A stretch of DNA of 64,000 bases, from contig NW_019775383.1 of NCBI RefSeq assembly GCF_001039355.2, forward strand, positions 260,160-324,159, in the 5' to 3' direction. Under the pieces are notes generated by a model. It ran no database searches. It saw nothing but the letters and a program-made list of their open reading frames with translations, and had not been told where the DNA came from. Origin of the DNA: Lingula anatina (lineage: Eukaryota; Brachiopoda; Lingulata; Lingulida; Lingulidae). Both the position numbers and the translations under genes were made by a program. This document shows positions 25,071 through 36,340 of the stretch, piece after piece. Position 1 is the stretch's first letter. Each line of letters starts with the position of its first letter.

Positions 25071-25240
25071 TAATTTTTTGTCTTTACAAATGAAAAAAGA
25101 AAAATATCAGCACCTGACTTCATAGTCAACGCACTGCCCCTACTATATGAATGAAGCTCAAATAAATAAAAATAAGCAACCACTTTTAGACGCAAACGTT
25201 TTGCAATGTCGCATATTTTCCCCGTCACGTGTTGTACTTG

Positions 25241-25347
25241 TAGGTGAACCAGGAAGTAATATTGCTAGTTTCAGCGTGAGAGCTAAAGTTTTGTTGTCAA
25301 CAAACGTGCGTAGTGTCACATTAGTAAAAAGGCTGTTGAGACGCCTG
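25241..25347 (+). promoter_or_regulatory. Promoter/untranslated first exon block of U4
   Basis: AGGAAGT (25251-25257) and GTCAACA (25296-25302), 45 bp apart, then CCTG|GTAAGTA (donor at 25348). A matching acceptor (TTCCACAG, ending 27152) lies 25 bp before the U4 start codon. The intervening intron would hold the foldback element. Confidence 0.55.
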
Positions 25348-25786
25348 GTAAGTACAATAATTATGTTCTTTTTACAGGTATGGAGTATTTATGCTTATAC
25401 TTCTATAGATAAATAGTCTCATCTCACAATTCTGCAACTATGGTGCTCCACATTTTAAAGTTAAAATGTTGACGGGAATGAAATGTTCGTGAGTGTGGAT
25501 AAAATGGTTGTGCTTATGGTTGTGTTATCATAGTGACTTAAGCGATAGAGTCATTTCTTTGTTAAAATCAGAATCAGATAGTCTTCAACCTGAAACATTA
25601 CGATCTTTTGGTTACAAGTCTTGTTTTACTTATCAAAAATTTTAAAGCACATGTATATTTGCATCAAATGATAACAATGTGATATAATTGGTAATATGTG
25701 ATGACAGTGAAGCTCTTTGGTTTTAAGTGCGGGGTAGGCTCTGTTTGTAGTTTTATTATTGTACCTTTCCAGTTGAATATTTTAAA

Positions 25787-26148
25787 TTCGGGCATACTCA
25801 ACCCTCTGGGATCTCGGACTATTATTTATCTATTAGACTATTATTTATCTATTAGATAAACATTTCAACTGCGAGAACTATGTGGCCTCGTTTCGATGTT
25901 CATGTTCTTCCGGTTACCAAGGCACGTGGCGTGAAAACGGTAGGTACCAAACCATAAGCCTGTGTAATTTGAATGTCCTAGGAAGGTCTATCATTACTTT
26001 TTGCATCACAAACTCTTGTGCACAATCATAATATTTGTATAAACTTTTCTTCTACCTTTGTAACTCAATATGATCATTCAAAGTATAGTAATTGTTACAT
26101 ATTAGATAAATAATAGTCCAAGATCCCAGAGGGTTGAGTATGCCCGAA
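25787..26148. mobile_element. Foldback element carrying a captured EGF exon fragment
   Basis: Inverted arms of about 45 bp: the left arm from 25787 reads TTCGGGCATACTCAACCCTC... to about 25831, and the right arm (26104-26148) is its reverse complement with one mismatch. Between them lies a near-identical copy of the last two thirds of the U4 alpha EGF exon (after CTGCGAGAAC), its donor and following intron (source about 28016-28315), with one base difference in the exon (TGT to CGT, Cys to Arg) and an internal deletion in the intron. An additional short tandem repeat of CTATTATTTATCTATTAGA is in the left arm. A clear target-site duplication is not visible. Confidence 0.85.
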
Positions 26149-27177
26149 AAGATCACAAATTTTCTTGTACCTGGCAATGACCTACATGCTTACCTTTATA
26201 TGAAAATGGGAGTCTGTCGTATTGCCAGTGATGGGTGCGGTCAGAGGGTTCAAAACAAAAGCCCTCAAATCCAGCTAACAGGACTTTTTAGGGGAACCCT
26301 TAGAAACCTATCGGGGGTCTTTCAGCATGGTCACAAGTATATTAAATAGACACTGACAGACAGATTGAGTGGTTGGGTGTGGCTGGCAGACCCTGATTTA
26401 TAGGGGCTGAAAATCTGGGATCCTGCACTATAACGACTTGAAAATGACTTTAAGAAGAAGTAAAAAATGTTAAATTTAAACAACTATTTTTCAATATCCT
26501 TTGGTCTATGGGGGGAGGGCAAAATTGATTAGAAAGTTTGCATTTTAGTTAAGTTTCATTGCTAATGTAGAGCGGTTGTAGATAACACATTTACCAACAT
26601 GTCAGTTACAGAAAGCGCGAAGGGTCGCTTATCGTAATATTTCATGCTTTTAATTCAAAGCAACTGTAACAACGACCGCAAAAAGAATAAAGAAAAAACA
26701 ATTTACATCAGCATTATGCATCCTGCAACCACGGCGCATTTACAATCAACTTTTGTATGTCACTGAAACGTTAACCAATATAGTACAGCGCTTTCATCCT
26801 TGTTTACACACTGATCCAGCTGTAATCCGCAGTAATTTGCTTTTAGCGACAAGCGTTTAGCATTAGTGTTTGGTTTGAAATGTTGAACCAAAAATCCTTT
26901 AACTACACTCCCCTCACGGCTCCAAAGTTATAACGGCAATGTTGTAATCGTGGTTCATCCTATTTTCAGAAAAATAAGAAAGAGAATATGCGTGAACCTA
27001 TATTATATAATACATATGTTATTCAAACCGTTAAAATGCATTACTGTCGTAAAATGTGTCGTAGTTGCAAAATGCACATTTACATTTTCTTCGTTTGCAA
27101 TATGCGTCAAACTTTGAAAGATGTGGCAATACAACATTTTATTATTCCACAGCTTTTGAAATTCGAAGAAAGTAAAC

Positions 27178-30100
27178 ATGGCAGATTCAAGAGGTATGCA
27201 TCCATGGGTTAATCAGTTCTTATGAATAGGGTTCGTTTAATAAACATGTTTTAAGTATAAGCTATTAAAATGAATATGCTTTCCCTGTGTTAAATATAAT
27301 CTTTGGAAATATATATATTGGTTTCTCACCTTTACTTATTTATTTGTGAGCCTGATATTCAGGCGATCTGAAATTATCACTTTGCATGGAGTTGTCAATT
27401 CCATGATGAAATCATGCTATAACTACTTTTAGGTATCAAGTTATTTACTCTTCAAGACCAAAGTGCCGCGTATGTAAATGCAACATATGAAACTTCGGCG
27501 GATATGGATCTCGCTCCAGAGGAGACAACAAGTGTTTACGAGAGTTTAAGGATTTCTGGTCCAACTGACAATGCCGATGATCCCAATACAAGCATTACAC
27601 AGCCACCAAAGACAAAAGTCAATAGACGGTTACAAATAGCATTGGTGTTAGTGGGAATCATGTGCGCTGCATTGGTTGCTATTGTTGTATGGTCGCTAGC
27701 GTTTACCCAAAAAGAAAATAGTGACAAACTCAACCATGAATTTGAGAGTTTGGTTTCAGCAAACAATGGGTCAAATGGTAATTTAACGAAGGGAGTCAAT
27801 TGATATAATATTGTATCTCAGCATAAATTTGGTGAAAAGGGGAAAAAATGCCAATCCACCCAAAGTGAAAACCCAACTTTAAAAAGATGATTTATAAGCA
27901 GATATCAGTCCGTAATGTAGGTATGACGAATCTTAATGGGATGTGGCATTATACATGTTTATTTATTCCAGTGACCAACCATTGCCAAAGCAAACCTTGC
28001 AGAAATGGTGCCACGTGCGAGAACTATGTGGCCTCGTTTCGATGTTCATGTTCTTCCGGTTACCAAGGCACGTGGTGTGAAAACGGTAGGTACCAAACCA
28101 TAAGCCTGTGTAATTTGAATGTCCTAGGAAGGTCTATCATTACTTTTTGCATCACAAATCTATGTGAACTGCATCAATTTTTCATTGCACTTTAAGGTGA
28201 TATTACGATATTTTATAACCATCAAACTCTTGTGCACAATCATAATATTTGTATAAACTTTTCTTCTACCTTTGTAACTCAATATGATCATTCAAAGTAT
28301 AGTAATTGTTACATATTTGCCATAATAACGGATTGAAAAGTATAAAGACATAAAATTATAAGTTAAAAGTACAACTATATTTTTTGTAGACAAAAATGAA
28401 TGCATGAACAACCCATGTGCCAGGGGCGCCACCTGTAGAAATAATCATGGCAGTTTTGAATGCGATTGTCCTCCTGGTTTTACTGGCAAATTATGTCAAA
28501 TTGGTATTATACTTCAACTGATACTAAGATACATGGTGCTCCATAAAAAACGACCTATTTTACTTTCCATCTCAAGTATGATACGACAAAGATATTTCCA
28601 ACTTTCTTTCCCCAAATTGTCCCATAAGGATGACCATTCTATCCTTGCAAATTCTGCAGGAATTGGAATCCTTTGAGGTAGTCATCATCATCCCACTTCG
28701 CTTGGCTACCCTTCTCTCCAGATCTCAATCCCCCAGATTTCTTCCTTTTTAGGTAACTTAAAGAAAGAATCTATGCTAAAATCCACAAACTCTAGACACC
28801 TTGAAGACCAACATGCGGATCGAGAAAAGTAAGGAACAACCCGGCTCACATGATTGCAAAGGTCAATGCCAATTTCAAGATTCGTATGGCCGCTGTCATT
28901 CAGCAGCTAAGAGCGTGGAAAAAGTACGTTACCAGTAATTGAAATTTGACTTCCTTTAAGGTTTGCAATTTCTAGAGAATTTGCAAGAATGGCTATCCTT
29001 ATGGAACAGTTTTGGTGAAAGAAAGTTGGAAAAATCTCAATTACATGTATATCAAAATTGAGATGGCAGTAAAATAGGTCGTGTTTTACGGACCATCCTT
29101 ATCACAGAAAGGGAAACATATAAAATGATTTTTTTTAAATTTTGTAATCTCTCACATTAAATTGCAAAAGTAGCAAAGTCAGCACAACGTTTTCCATGTT
29201 ATTTATAAGTGGCTTTGGCGCAAGGATGACGCACATTTTCGTGAAGCGTTCCATTTGTTTTAAAGATTAAATTACATTGCCCCTTTCACCAGCTTACATA
29301 AATCTCTCATATTAACTTTACAGAAATAAGTGAATGTTCCAGTCGGCCTTGTCAGAATGGTGGGACGTGTGTTGACATGGTAAATTCTTATCGATGCTTG
29401 TGTTCTGCCGGGTATTACGGGACTAACTGCCAAGGTAGGGGTTTAATGTTCTCTTTGTTCCTTTATATCAAATATCAACTTGGACATCTCTCTCTCTCTG
29501 TGTCATTATTAGTACGCTATTAAGAACAGTCATTGCCCAGAGAAAATACGCTTTTTGAAAAGGAGAAAAGACGAAATGAGAAAAGAAAAGTTTATAGCCT
29601 TGTAAATATCAGAGGACTTATTGGTTATTTATTAATTCTTTAATAATTATAAATATAGAGCACGGTTTAATAAAACCCTTTCTGTTTGCCTATTATTTAC
29701 CTCAAACTGATATTTTGTAGAAATTATAGTCTCAAACACGCAAAAACGAATGCGTTAAGCTTTCTCCGGTACTACGCTCCGGTACTACGCTATGTTTTAT
29801 ATTACAGAGAAAGATCCATGTCGCAGCCGCCCTTGCCAAAATGGCGCCACGTGCAGGAGTCATGCTATCAACTATTCTTGCAGCTGTCCCCATGGATACA
29901 CAGGAAGTAATTGTGAAACAAGTAAGAGTTACACCAATAGCTTCATCACAAGCACTAGAATTACTATAGGTTAATGGATATTCTAAAATTAAAAATCACA
30001 CAATGTTACCTTTTCACTAGAAACAATCAATTATCATTTGATTTATTTACTAAACGACTGACCTCTTTTTATATCTGTGTGATGAGGAGTTAAGAAATAT

Positions 30101-31859
30101 GCAGTGAAAGTCATTTAACCGTTGAATGTATTCTTAATATATTATTTTTTTATTCTGATGTTTAAAAATCAACGAACCTATTGGTTTACTTCCACATCGT
30201 AAACGGCAGTTAAATTTCATACATTCCAAACATGGCATACTCAGAATATGAATATTTATGATCTAGAAATATACAGGTAGGACATAACATTTCTGTAACG
30301 AACTCAAATGATGTTTATATATGTCTAAAGTGGCCAACCATTGCTTAAGCCAACCATGCAAAAACGGCGCCTCGTGTGTGAACCTGGTGGGTTCGTTTCG
30401 GTGTTCTTGTACTTCGGGTCTCCAAGGCACAAGGTGTGAAACCGGTAAGTGCATATCCAAATCGTGTTGCTTAATTATGACATCAAAGTTCACAGATTGA
30501 ACTTATTTGGAGAAAACTTTGACATCCACTGGGTTTCTATATTTGTTATTTGTACTCTTTACCTGAAACAATTTTATTGAAATGAACTACAAAATAAATT
30601 CTTAGGTGCAAATTATTATGTTTATTTACAGATATAAATGAATGCTTGAACAATCCATGTGCCAGGGGCGCCACCTGTCGAAATAGTTATGGTGGTTTTC
30701 ACTGCAGTTGTCCACGTGGTTTTACTGGCACATATTGCCAGCTAGGTAGGATATTCGCATGTTCATTAATTATAAGACCCATACAGATGGCGCATGGCAT
30801 TTTGGTAAAAACGACATTTTGAATGCACCAGCCTGTGTAATTTGGATGGTGAGTGCATTTTGTTTCATTTCCATCATAAAATTCTGTCATTTTTTTCATT
30901 TGACTTAACATTGTGCAATTTTAGAAATCAGTGAATGTTCCAGTCGTCCTTGTCAGAATGGTGGGACGTGTGTTGATATGGTGAATTCTTATCGGTGTTT
31001 GTGTTCTGAAGGGTACTACGGGACAAACTGCAAAGGTGAGACTTATTATAGATATAATTTGTACGATGAAACATGAAATGATTAAGATCATGCATTTCAC
31101 GAATTACATACGCGATAAAGGACAATAAAAGTAACAAGAGCATGATAACAAAAATCACCTTATTTGTTACAGAAGTAGATCATTGTCGCAGCCGACCATG
31201 TCAGAATGGCGCCATTTGTAGGAATGCAACTTTCACGTATTCCTGCAGCTGTCCTTCCAGATATACAGGCAAGAATTGTGAATCAGGTAAACGAAAAACA
31301 TGAAATATAATTTGATATAACTCACTAGATTGTGTCTGGAAGGAGATGTTATTCTAACGCAAATGGAATAGAATAAAATTTTGCTTTATTAAATACCGAA
31401 TGATAGGACAATATTATTTAGTCATGATATGACAGAATACAGCTCACAAAAAAGATAAAGCGAAGATAAATGGATCATAAATGAAATACTCTCTCTTTAA
31501 AAATGTTTTGTTTGAACATTCCAGCTTTTGTTTCCCGTCACCCGTACCGTCTTATTGGAATAAATATCAATGGCAAATACGGTGGTAGGGTAGAAGTGTA
31601 CCATAATGGAGACTGGGGAACAGTTTGTGATGACAGCTGGGATAACACTGATGCCAGAGTTTTCTGCAAGTCCTTAAATCTTCCATATTCCAACGCACTT
31701 GCTGTAGAACGTGCATATTTTGGGCAAGGTAAAGGAACCATTTGGTTGGACAATGTCGGTTGCATAGGCTCAGAATCCAATATTGGGTCATGTCGTCACA
31801 ACGGTTGGGCTGTTGAAGACTGTAGTCACGGTGAAGACGCTGGCGTTCTTTGTTTTTGA
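27178..31859 (+). CDS. U4: type II membrane EGF-SRCR receptor, eight EGF modules (complete)
   Basis: Eleven coding exons: 27178-27193, 27433-27777, 27972-28085, 28390-28503, 29324-29434, 29808-29921, 30331-30444, 30632-30745, 30925-31035, 31173-31286 and 31525-31859. They total 1602 nt (533 residues) with no break. Cytoplasmic tail 1-71 with YVNA (Tyr19, a YxN motif) and YESL (Tyr41), RR at 70-71, membrane span about 72-96, then two full alpha-beta-gamma-delta EGF sets (121-271 and 272-422) and SRCR (423-533). SRCR features are WGTVCDDSW, six cysteines, and an acidic residue in CIGSESN corresponding to the MARCO metal site. The start exon has an untranslated part from 27153 after CCACAG. The fourth intron holds a mariner-type element. 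This is the cleanest long member of the family here. Confidence 0.9.
28530..29098 (+). mobile_element. Mariner-type deletion derivative in a U4 intron
   Basis: Long inverted repeats: ACGACCTATTTTACT and CCATCTCAA near 28550-28575 are mirrored near 29058-29080, and the similarity extends inward (TTCCAACTTTCTTTC, CCATAAGGAT, GCAAATTCT). Between them the plus strand keeps the end of a transposase: a damaged [10 protein letters not shown] region near 28710, then [18 protein letters not shown], a typical mariner C terminus. It lacks the N-terminal and first catalytic parts. Confidence 0.75.
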
Positions 31860-32895
31860 CTATGCATCTTAAAACGGACTATTTAGAAAAGCGTCAATTC
31901 CCCCATCCTAGTCAGTGGCTTAGTGAACCTTATACGGGGGGAGAGAAAAGTAACATATCCGCACTCTGTTTTTTCCACAATTTTCACAATTTTTTTTTAA
32001 ATTTTGTTATTTGTTGATATTTTGTTCATGCAAAAAAAAAAAAAAAAAAAAAATCACCGCAGATTTACTAACCAGTGCTTTACCCTTACATAAATTATGT
32101 CATGTCAGAGTGGAGCATTGGTCAAGTGTGATGGGTTCGTAAATCACTTCCAAGTAACATCGGTACCTCCTCTGACCAGCCACGTGACCAGCCCGTTGTT
32201 TTATGTTTAATTCTTCCTTTTAACGGCGACTCACCGGGGTTTTTCTAAGTCCATTTTAATAAGTCTGATATTGCCTGTATACAATCGAAGCTTGATACAT
32301 GGTTATTAGTTTTTAAGACTGTTTAAAATAGCATCAAATATTTTATGGTCAATGTTATCAATTTTGCATTATTATTGAAATAGCGTTTTAGTTTAGAGTA
32401 AGAGTAGAATGCATCTTTTTAGCGTAGCTTAGGATTATACCTCGTATGTGCATTTAAGCAGTGCGTGACATAACTGACATTTGCATCGGAAAACCTGTAA
32501 TAGAAAGCAAGTTATTATGTATATCTTTTTGGGAAATTACCTTATGATACAAATTCAAGAATACGTAGAATGTGAAAATCAACACATTGTTTATCAAAAT
32601 GTATTTTCAGCAACTATCTTTAAAGACTTTGTTTAAAATCTACCTACAATTATATGGTTCAGGGGAAATGGTTGAAAAATTCGTAAAATTTAATTTACCT
32701 ACGTCTACATACATTCTACTATATTGAGTGTTTTTTTTTAGATTTCAATAAATTCGTTTTAAATGCTAAACCGAAGCTAATGTTGTTTTTATTATGTCGG
32801 ACTGAGGTATGGTTTTTGACTCATCAACCAAGGTGACAAGCGACCCTGTATCGGTAGGCTGACGTAACACCAGTGAGACCATGAAATAGCAATAA

Positions 32896-33963
32896 GGCCA
32901 CACTTTTTTATTTTTATGGATGACATCCTCTGGGGACCCCAAAATCGGTGCGAGTGGGCGAAAAAAAAACAGTCCAAAAAAAAAACTGCTTAAGAAAAGT
33001 TATGTTTCAGTACACAGCTGGAAACACTAATTTACTACAGAAACACCTATCAAACTAACAATATGTCTTTATCCATGCTCTCAAAATATTAAAGCATTGT
33101 GAATAGGGCCTACTTCGTAGAAAGGTAAAAAGTCATGAATATATATGCTGCATATTACCAAATCTATTTAAGGTTATTTCATGCATTCTGTTGGTATAGC
33201 AATCAATAAAATAAATATCAAATAAACAGTGTGTCTTTATTTGTACTCTCAGAAAATTAAAGCATTGTAAACACTCCACAGAATTGTTAAAAAAATGAAG
33301 CAAAGATAGGCCTATGCTTCATACTACCAAATCTAAAAAAGGTATTTCGGTCGATGCCATTTTGTCTACTTCGACTCACACGTAGCAGCCAACTATCGGG
33401 TGGCCTGTCCGACCTTCAGTCCACCAATTAAATACCACGACGCTCTTGTCGACCCTTTTTTCGCTACAGAAAATACCTGGTATGTGCTGCTTTGGACAGA
33501 ATGTCACTGAATTTTTCCGGGCGATGATCGCTGGCCGCGGCCAGCCTTTCGTATAATTGTAAAAAGGTGATATCTCCATGTCCAATATCAATGGCAAACC
33601 AATCCAAAACGATGGCCCCCATTCTCTTTATGACTTTAATTGTCGTGTATTTTGAAATTAATGCTAGAGATGAATTTGACGGCAAAGCGGCCATATTTCC
33701 ACGTGGTGATAATACGCATGCGCAGAAAGCTCATTTTCCGCACTCAGAACTACTCGGATGTCTCCGCAGTCGACAATGACAGTTTGGAGCTTGCGAAACT
33801 AGCCGAGGATTGCCGATTGCATTTTCCGGCAAATTCAATAACGACGTTTGCGACAACCGACTTCCTTGGGGGGGGGAGGGGATTTTTTTTTTTTTTGGGG
33901 GAGAACGGACGAAAATTGGTGCGCGCGCAGGATGTCATCCATAAAAATAAAAAGTGTGGCCTT
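32896..33963. mobile_element. PIF/Harbinger-like non-autonomous transposon, TAA target duplication
   Basis: Inverted ends starting GGCCACACTTTTT and including TTTTTATGGATGACATCCT (left) mirrored by AGGATGTCATCCATAAAAA...GTGTGGCC (right, to 33961). Paralogous flanks without the insert read CAATAAATGGATAG (11.68 kb) and CAATAAGAGGATAG (22.02 kb). Here the left flank ends CAATAA and the right resumes TAAATTGGATAA, so TAA was duplicated, as PIF/Harbinger elements do. The 1.07-kb interior has short ORFs but no transposase I can recognise. Confidence 0.85.
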
Positions 33964-34349
33964 TAAATTGGATAATTTAGGTACACGGTATCTTTATGTC
34001 ATTCTGGAATTGCGTGTTTTGCAGTGCAATGTTATCTCGAAGGAAGCATCTTCAAGGGTACTCCAAGTGTTTATTATCATCCACATACCAAAATTAAGAT
34101 TTTGCTTCGTCTAAATATTCATCAATGCACCTACCTATGTGATTTAAAACAAGAAAAATCCCCCTGGGATATATCAGATTTTATATTTCTCGTTGCCGTG
34201 TATATGCGCGAGTCAATCAAAACTTTTATCATCAATTTAACAAGTTCTAGTTCTATTTATATTCTATTTCTAATCGGTATGGTGCGGAACTGCATCCCTG
34301 AACAAGATTTAATCGCGACAATTGGCATACTTAATCACTAGTGCATGGG

Positions 34350-34417
34350 CTGCAATCCTGGTGGGACGCTCTATCGATGTTTGTGTTCTGTCAGGTACCG
34401 TTGGACAAACTCACAAG
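34350..34417 (+). pseudogene. Orphan gamma EGF exon relic upstream of U5
   Basis: GGTGGGACG is followed, after a deletion, by CTCTATCGATGTTTGTGTTCTG and then a GGACAAACT.ACAAG end with an intact GTGAGA donor at 34418. The first cysteine pair and the acceptor are gone. No neighbouring EGF or SRCR exon survives, so it marks a vanished unit. Confidence 0.75.
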
Positions 34418-35819
34418 GTGAGACCTCTTATCATAGGAAAGTTTGTTGTTTGAAAATAAAAACTTTTGCTGACTCGTCACATCATAATTTTTAGGATGAT
34501 GAGTCTTATTGAATATTTCATATATAATTTTTATCCCTAAGGCCATAACATTTAATGCGGGCAACAATTTGCTACATCGTTAGTATTGTTAAAATTATTA
34601 GGATAGTGAGTTTATATAATAAAAGCGGCCTTGTTTGGCCAAATCACGAACAATCGATAGTCTTACTTGTCTTCTTCTTGTTATGAATGGGACTATGAAA
34701 GTTTGTGGTACACTGGGATGGACCAGACATAAATAAACTTAAAATTTACTGTTTATACATATATTGATATTAGCTCAGATCAATGTCCTTGCAGCAGAGG
34801 TCCATTGCATTTTCCTGAGTTCTGCAAAACAACATTTTGTTTGAAAGTGAAAGTTAGTAATTGAACAATTATTTAATTTGAATTTTGAATACCAATTTCC
34901 TCCAAAATTACATCAGAACTTGCAATTTCGTTGTAATCTGCATATTGCTCATCATCTAATTGGTTACATGTGTCCTTTCCTCTGATTGGTCAGTCGTTTG
35001 ATTGATTATGAATATTTCATTCACTTACATTGGTAAAAAAAATATTACATCTTTATGTTACTTGGTTACGTCAGGGAAAGATATTGTGTTTCATAAGTGT
35101 TCACATTTCAGTTTAAAAATACGATCTTACTGTGATTAAGCGAGGGTTGTCGTGAGGGCATTCGTAATAACCACAAAAATCACCTTTTGCAAATACAATG
35201 AGACATCATTTGAAAATGTTTGTTTTTTATTTAATAACAACTGATTTCAAGGTGACAATCAAGGCGAAACCGAATGTAATTTAGTATATAATGACGCATG
35301 TATGGGAGGCGGAAATAGCAGAAAGTGTATCTTCTAGCTCCAAAGTCATTAAAAAATCATTCTCATAGAAAAAAAAACGCAGTTGACCATTTACCTTTCT
35401 ATCTTTCTTGTGTTTACTAAATATTGCTCTGACAAGTCATAATTGAGCAATTGCACTCGTCATCAATGCTTTAAATGTACTGGTATAGTATGTCAAGGCG
35501 GCTCAACTAACACATATCATTAGCAGGATAATTTGACGTCCACAAGAGAAAACCAGTTGCATTGTGGTCCACTGTTACCGAATACACTGTAAATTTACAG
35601 GTGCTCTTTCACCTGACTGGTAGTTTATTTAATTATTTTTTAGTTTTATAGCATGTCTGAGGACTTAATTGTTTAATATCTCATAGAGCATATAAACAAG
35701 TGCTTCTTTGAGGATTTCCGGTATGGAGTTTGGACCCCCAAAGATGTGCACCCACTTATGTTAGGCTGACGTGAGGTGATATGCTACATATTGTTTCGGG
35801 TTAAGTGGTGTACACGCAA

Positions 35820-35890
35820 TCAACCAGGACGGACAATTGTGGTGTATGAGAGATACCGCTTACTTGTCAACAAAACGTGCGTATTATCAA
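35820..35890 (+). promoter_or_regulatory. Promoter/5' exon block of U5
   Basis: Collinear with the U2 block. The ETS-like site is altered to AGGACGG (35826-35832), while the forkhead-like GTCAACA (35866-35872) and following AAACGTGCG are kept. The ETS core GGAA is lost, so U5 may be regulated differently. Confidence 0.45.
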
Positions 35891-35984
35891 CCTTTTAAAT
35901 ACATATGCTGATTCATATGCGCTAGTAAGCAAAAAGGGTGATTGACGTAGGTTTGAGTAAGATTTGAATATATATGTTGTCGTC

Positions 35985-36340
35985 ATTGTTGCCTCCACCA
36001 TGTTTTCACCCCTGTTTGTCTGTCTGTTTGTCTGTCATCAGTATAACTGAAAAGGTTACGGACCGATTTTGATGAAATTTTCAGGGTAGGACAGAAGTAG
36101 GCCAATGAGGATATATTTAGTATTTGGTGGTAACGGATCAATAATCAATCAATAATCAAAAATCAATCATCAACATAACTCAAAAAGTTGTGGGTAGATT
36201 TTGGTGAAATTTTCAGGGTAGGTCAGAGATGGGTTAACTTAGAATGATAAGTTTTTGGTGGTGATCCAGATCAATAATCAATCAATAATCAATAATACTC
36301 ATAATTTGCTGCCTTGGCGGAGGTCTGCGCTCTCGTCATA
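35985..36340. repeat. Interspersed repeat with internal duplication
   Basis: The unit GATTTTGATGAAATTTTCAGG...GATCAATAATCAATCAATAAT is present twice in tandem with divergence, ending in TTGCTGCCTTGGCGGAGGTCTGCG. A related single copy (GGATTTTGATGAAAATTTCAGG) is at about 61540-61650. It looks like a dispersed non-coding element common in metazoan genomes; class unknown. Confidence 0.55.

Larger units (their letters stand above)
20672..27177. other. U3-U4 intergenic region
   Basis: Contains the U3 3' flank (20.7-22.0 kb), a promoter-upstream block at about 22.44-22.79 kb matching 12.40-12.68 kb before U3, then about 2.3 kb of extra sequence that includes a second 3'-flank-like block (24.09-24.9 kb), a GT/poly-G tract (25041-25070), the U4 promoter block (25241-25347) and the foldback element at 25787-26148. 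The open frames near 22.5-23.5 kb have no recognisable domain. Confidence 0.6.

Noticed and set aside
33567-34341. Several plus-strand open frames in and after the Harbinger-like element
   Set aside because: No transposase or Myb-like motif recognised; frames are short and overlap on both strands.
36120-36300. AATCAATCAATAATC-type regular repeats that might suggest a CRISPR-like array
   Set aside because: Repeats are short, in tandem and without unique spacers; the genome is eukaryotic, and the sequence belongs to a dispersed repeat.
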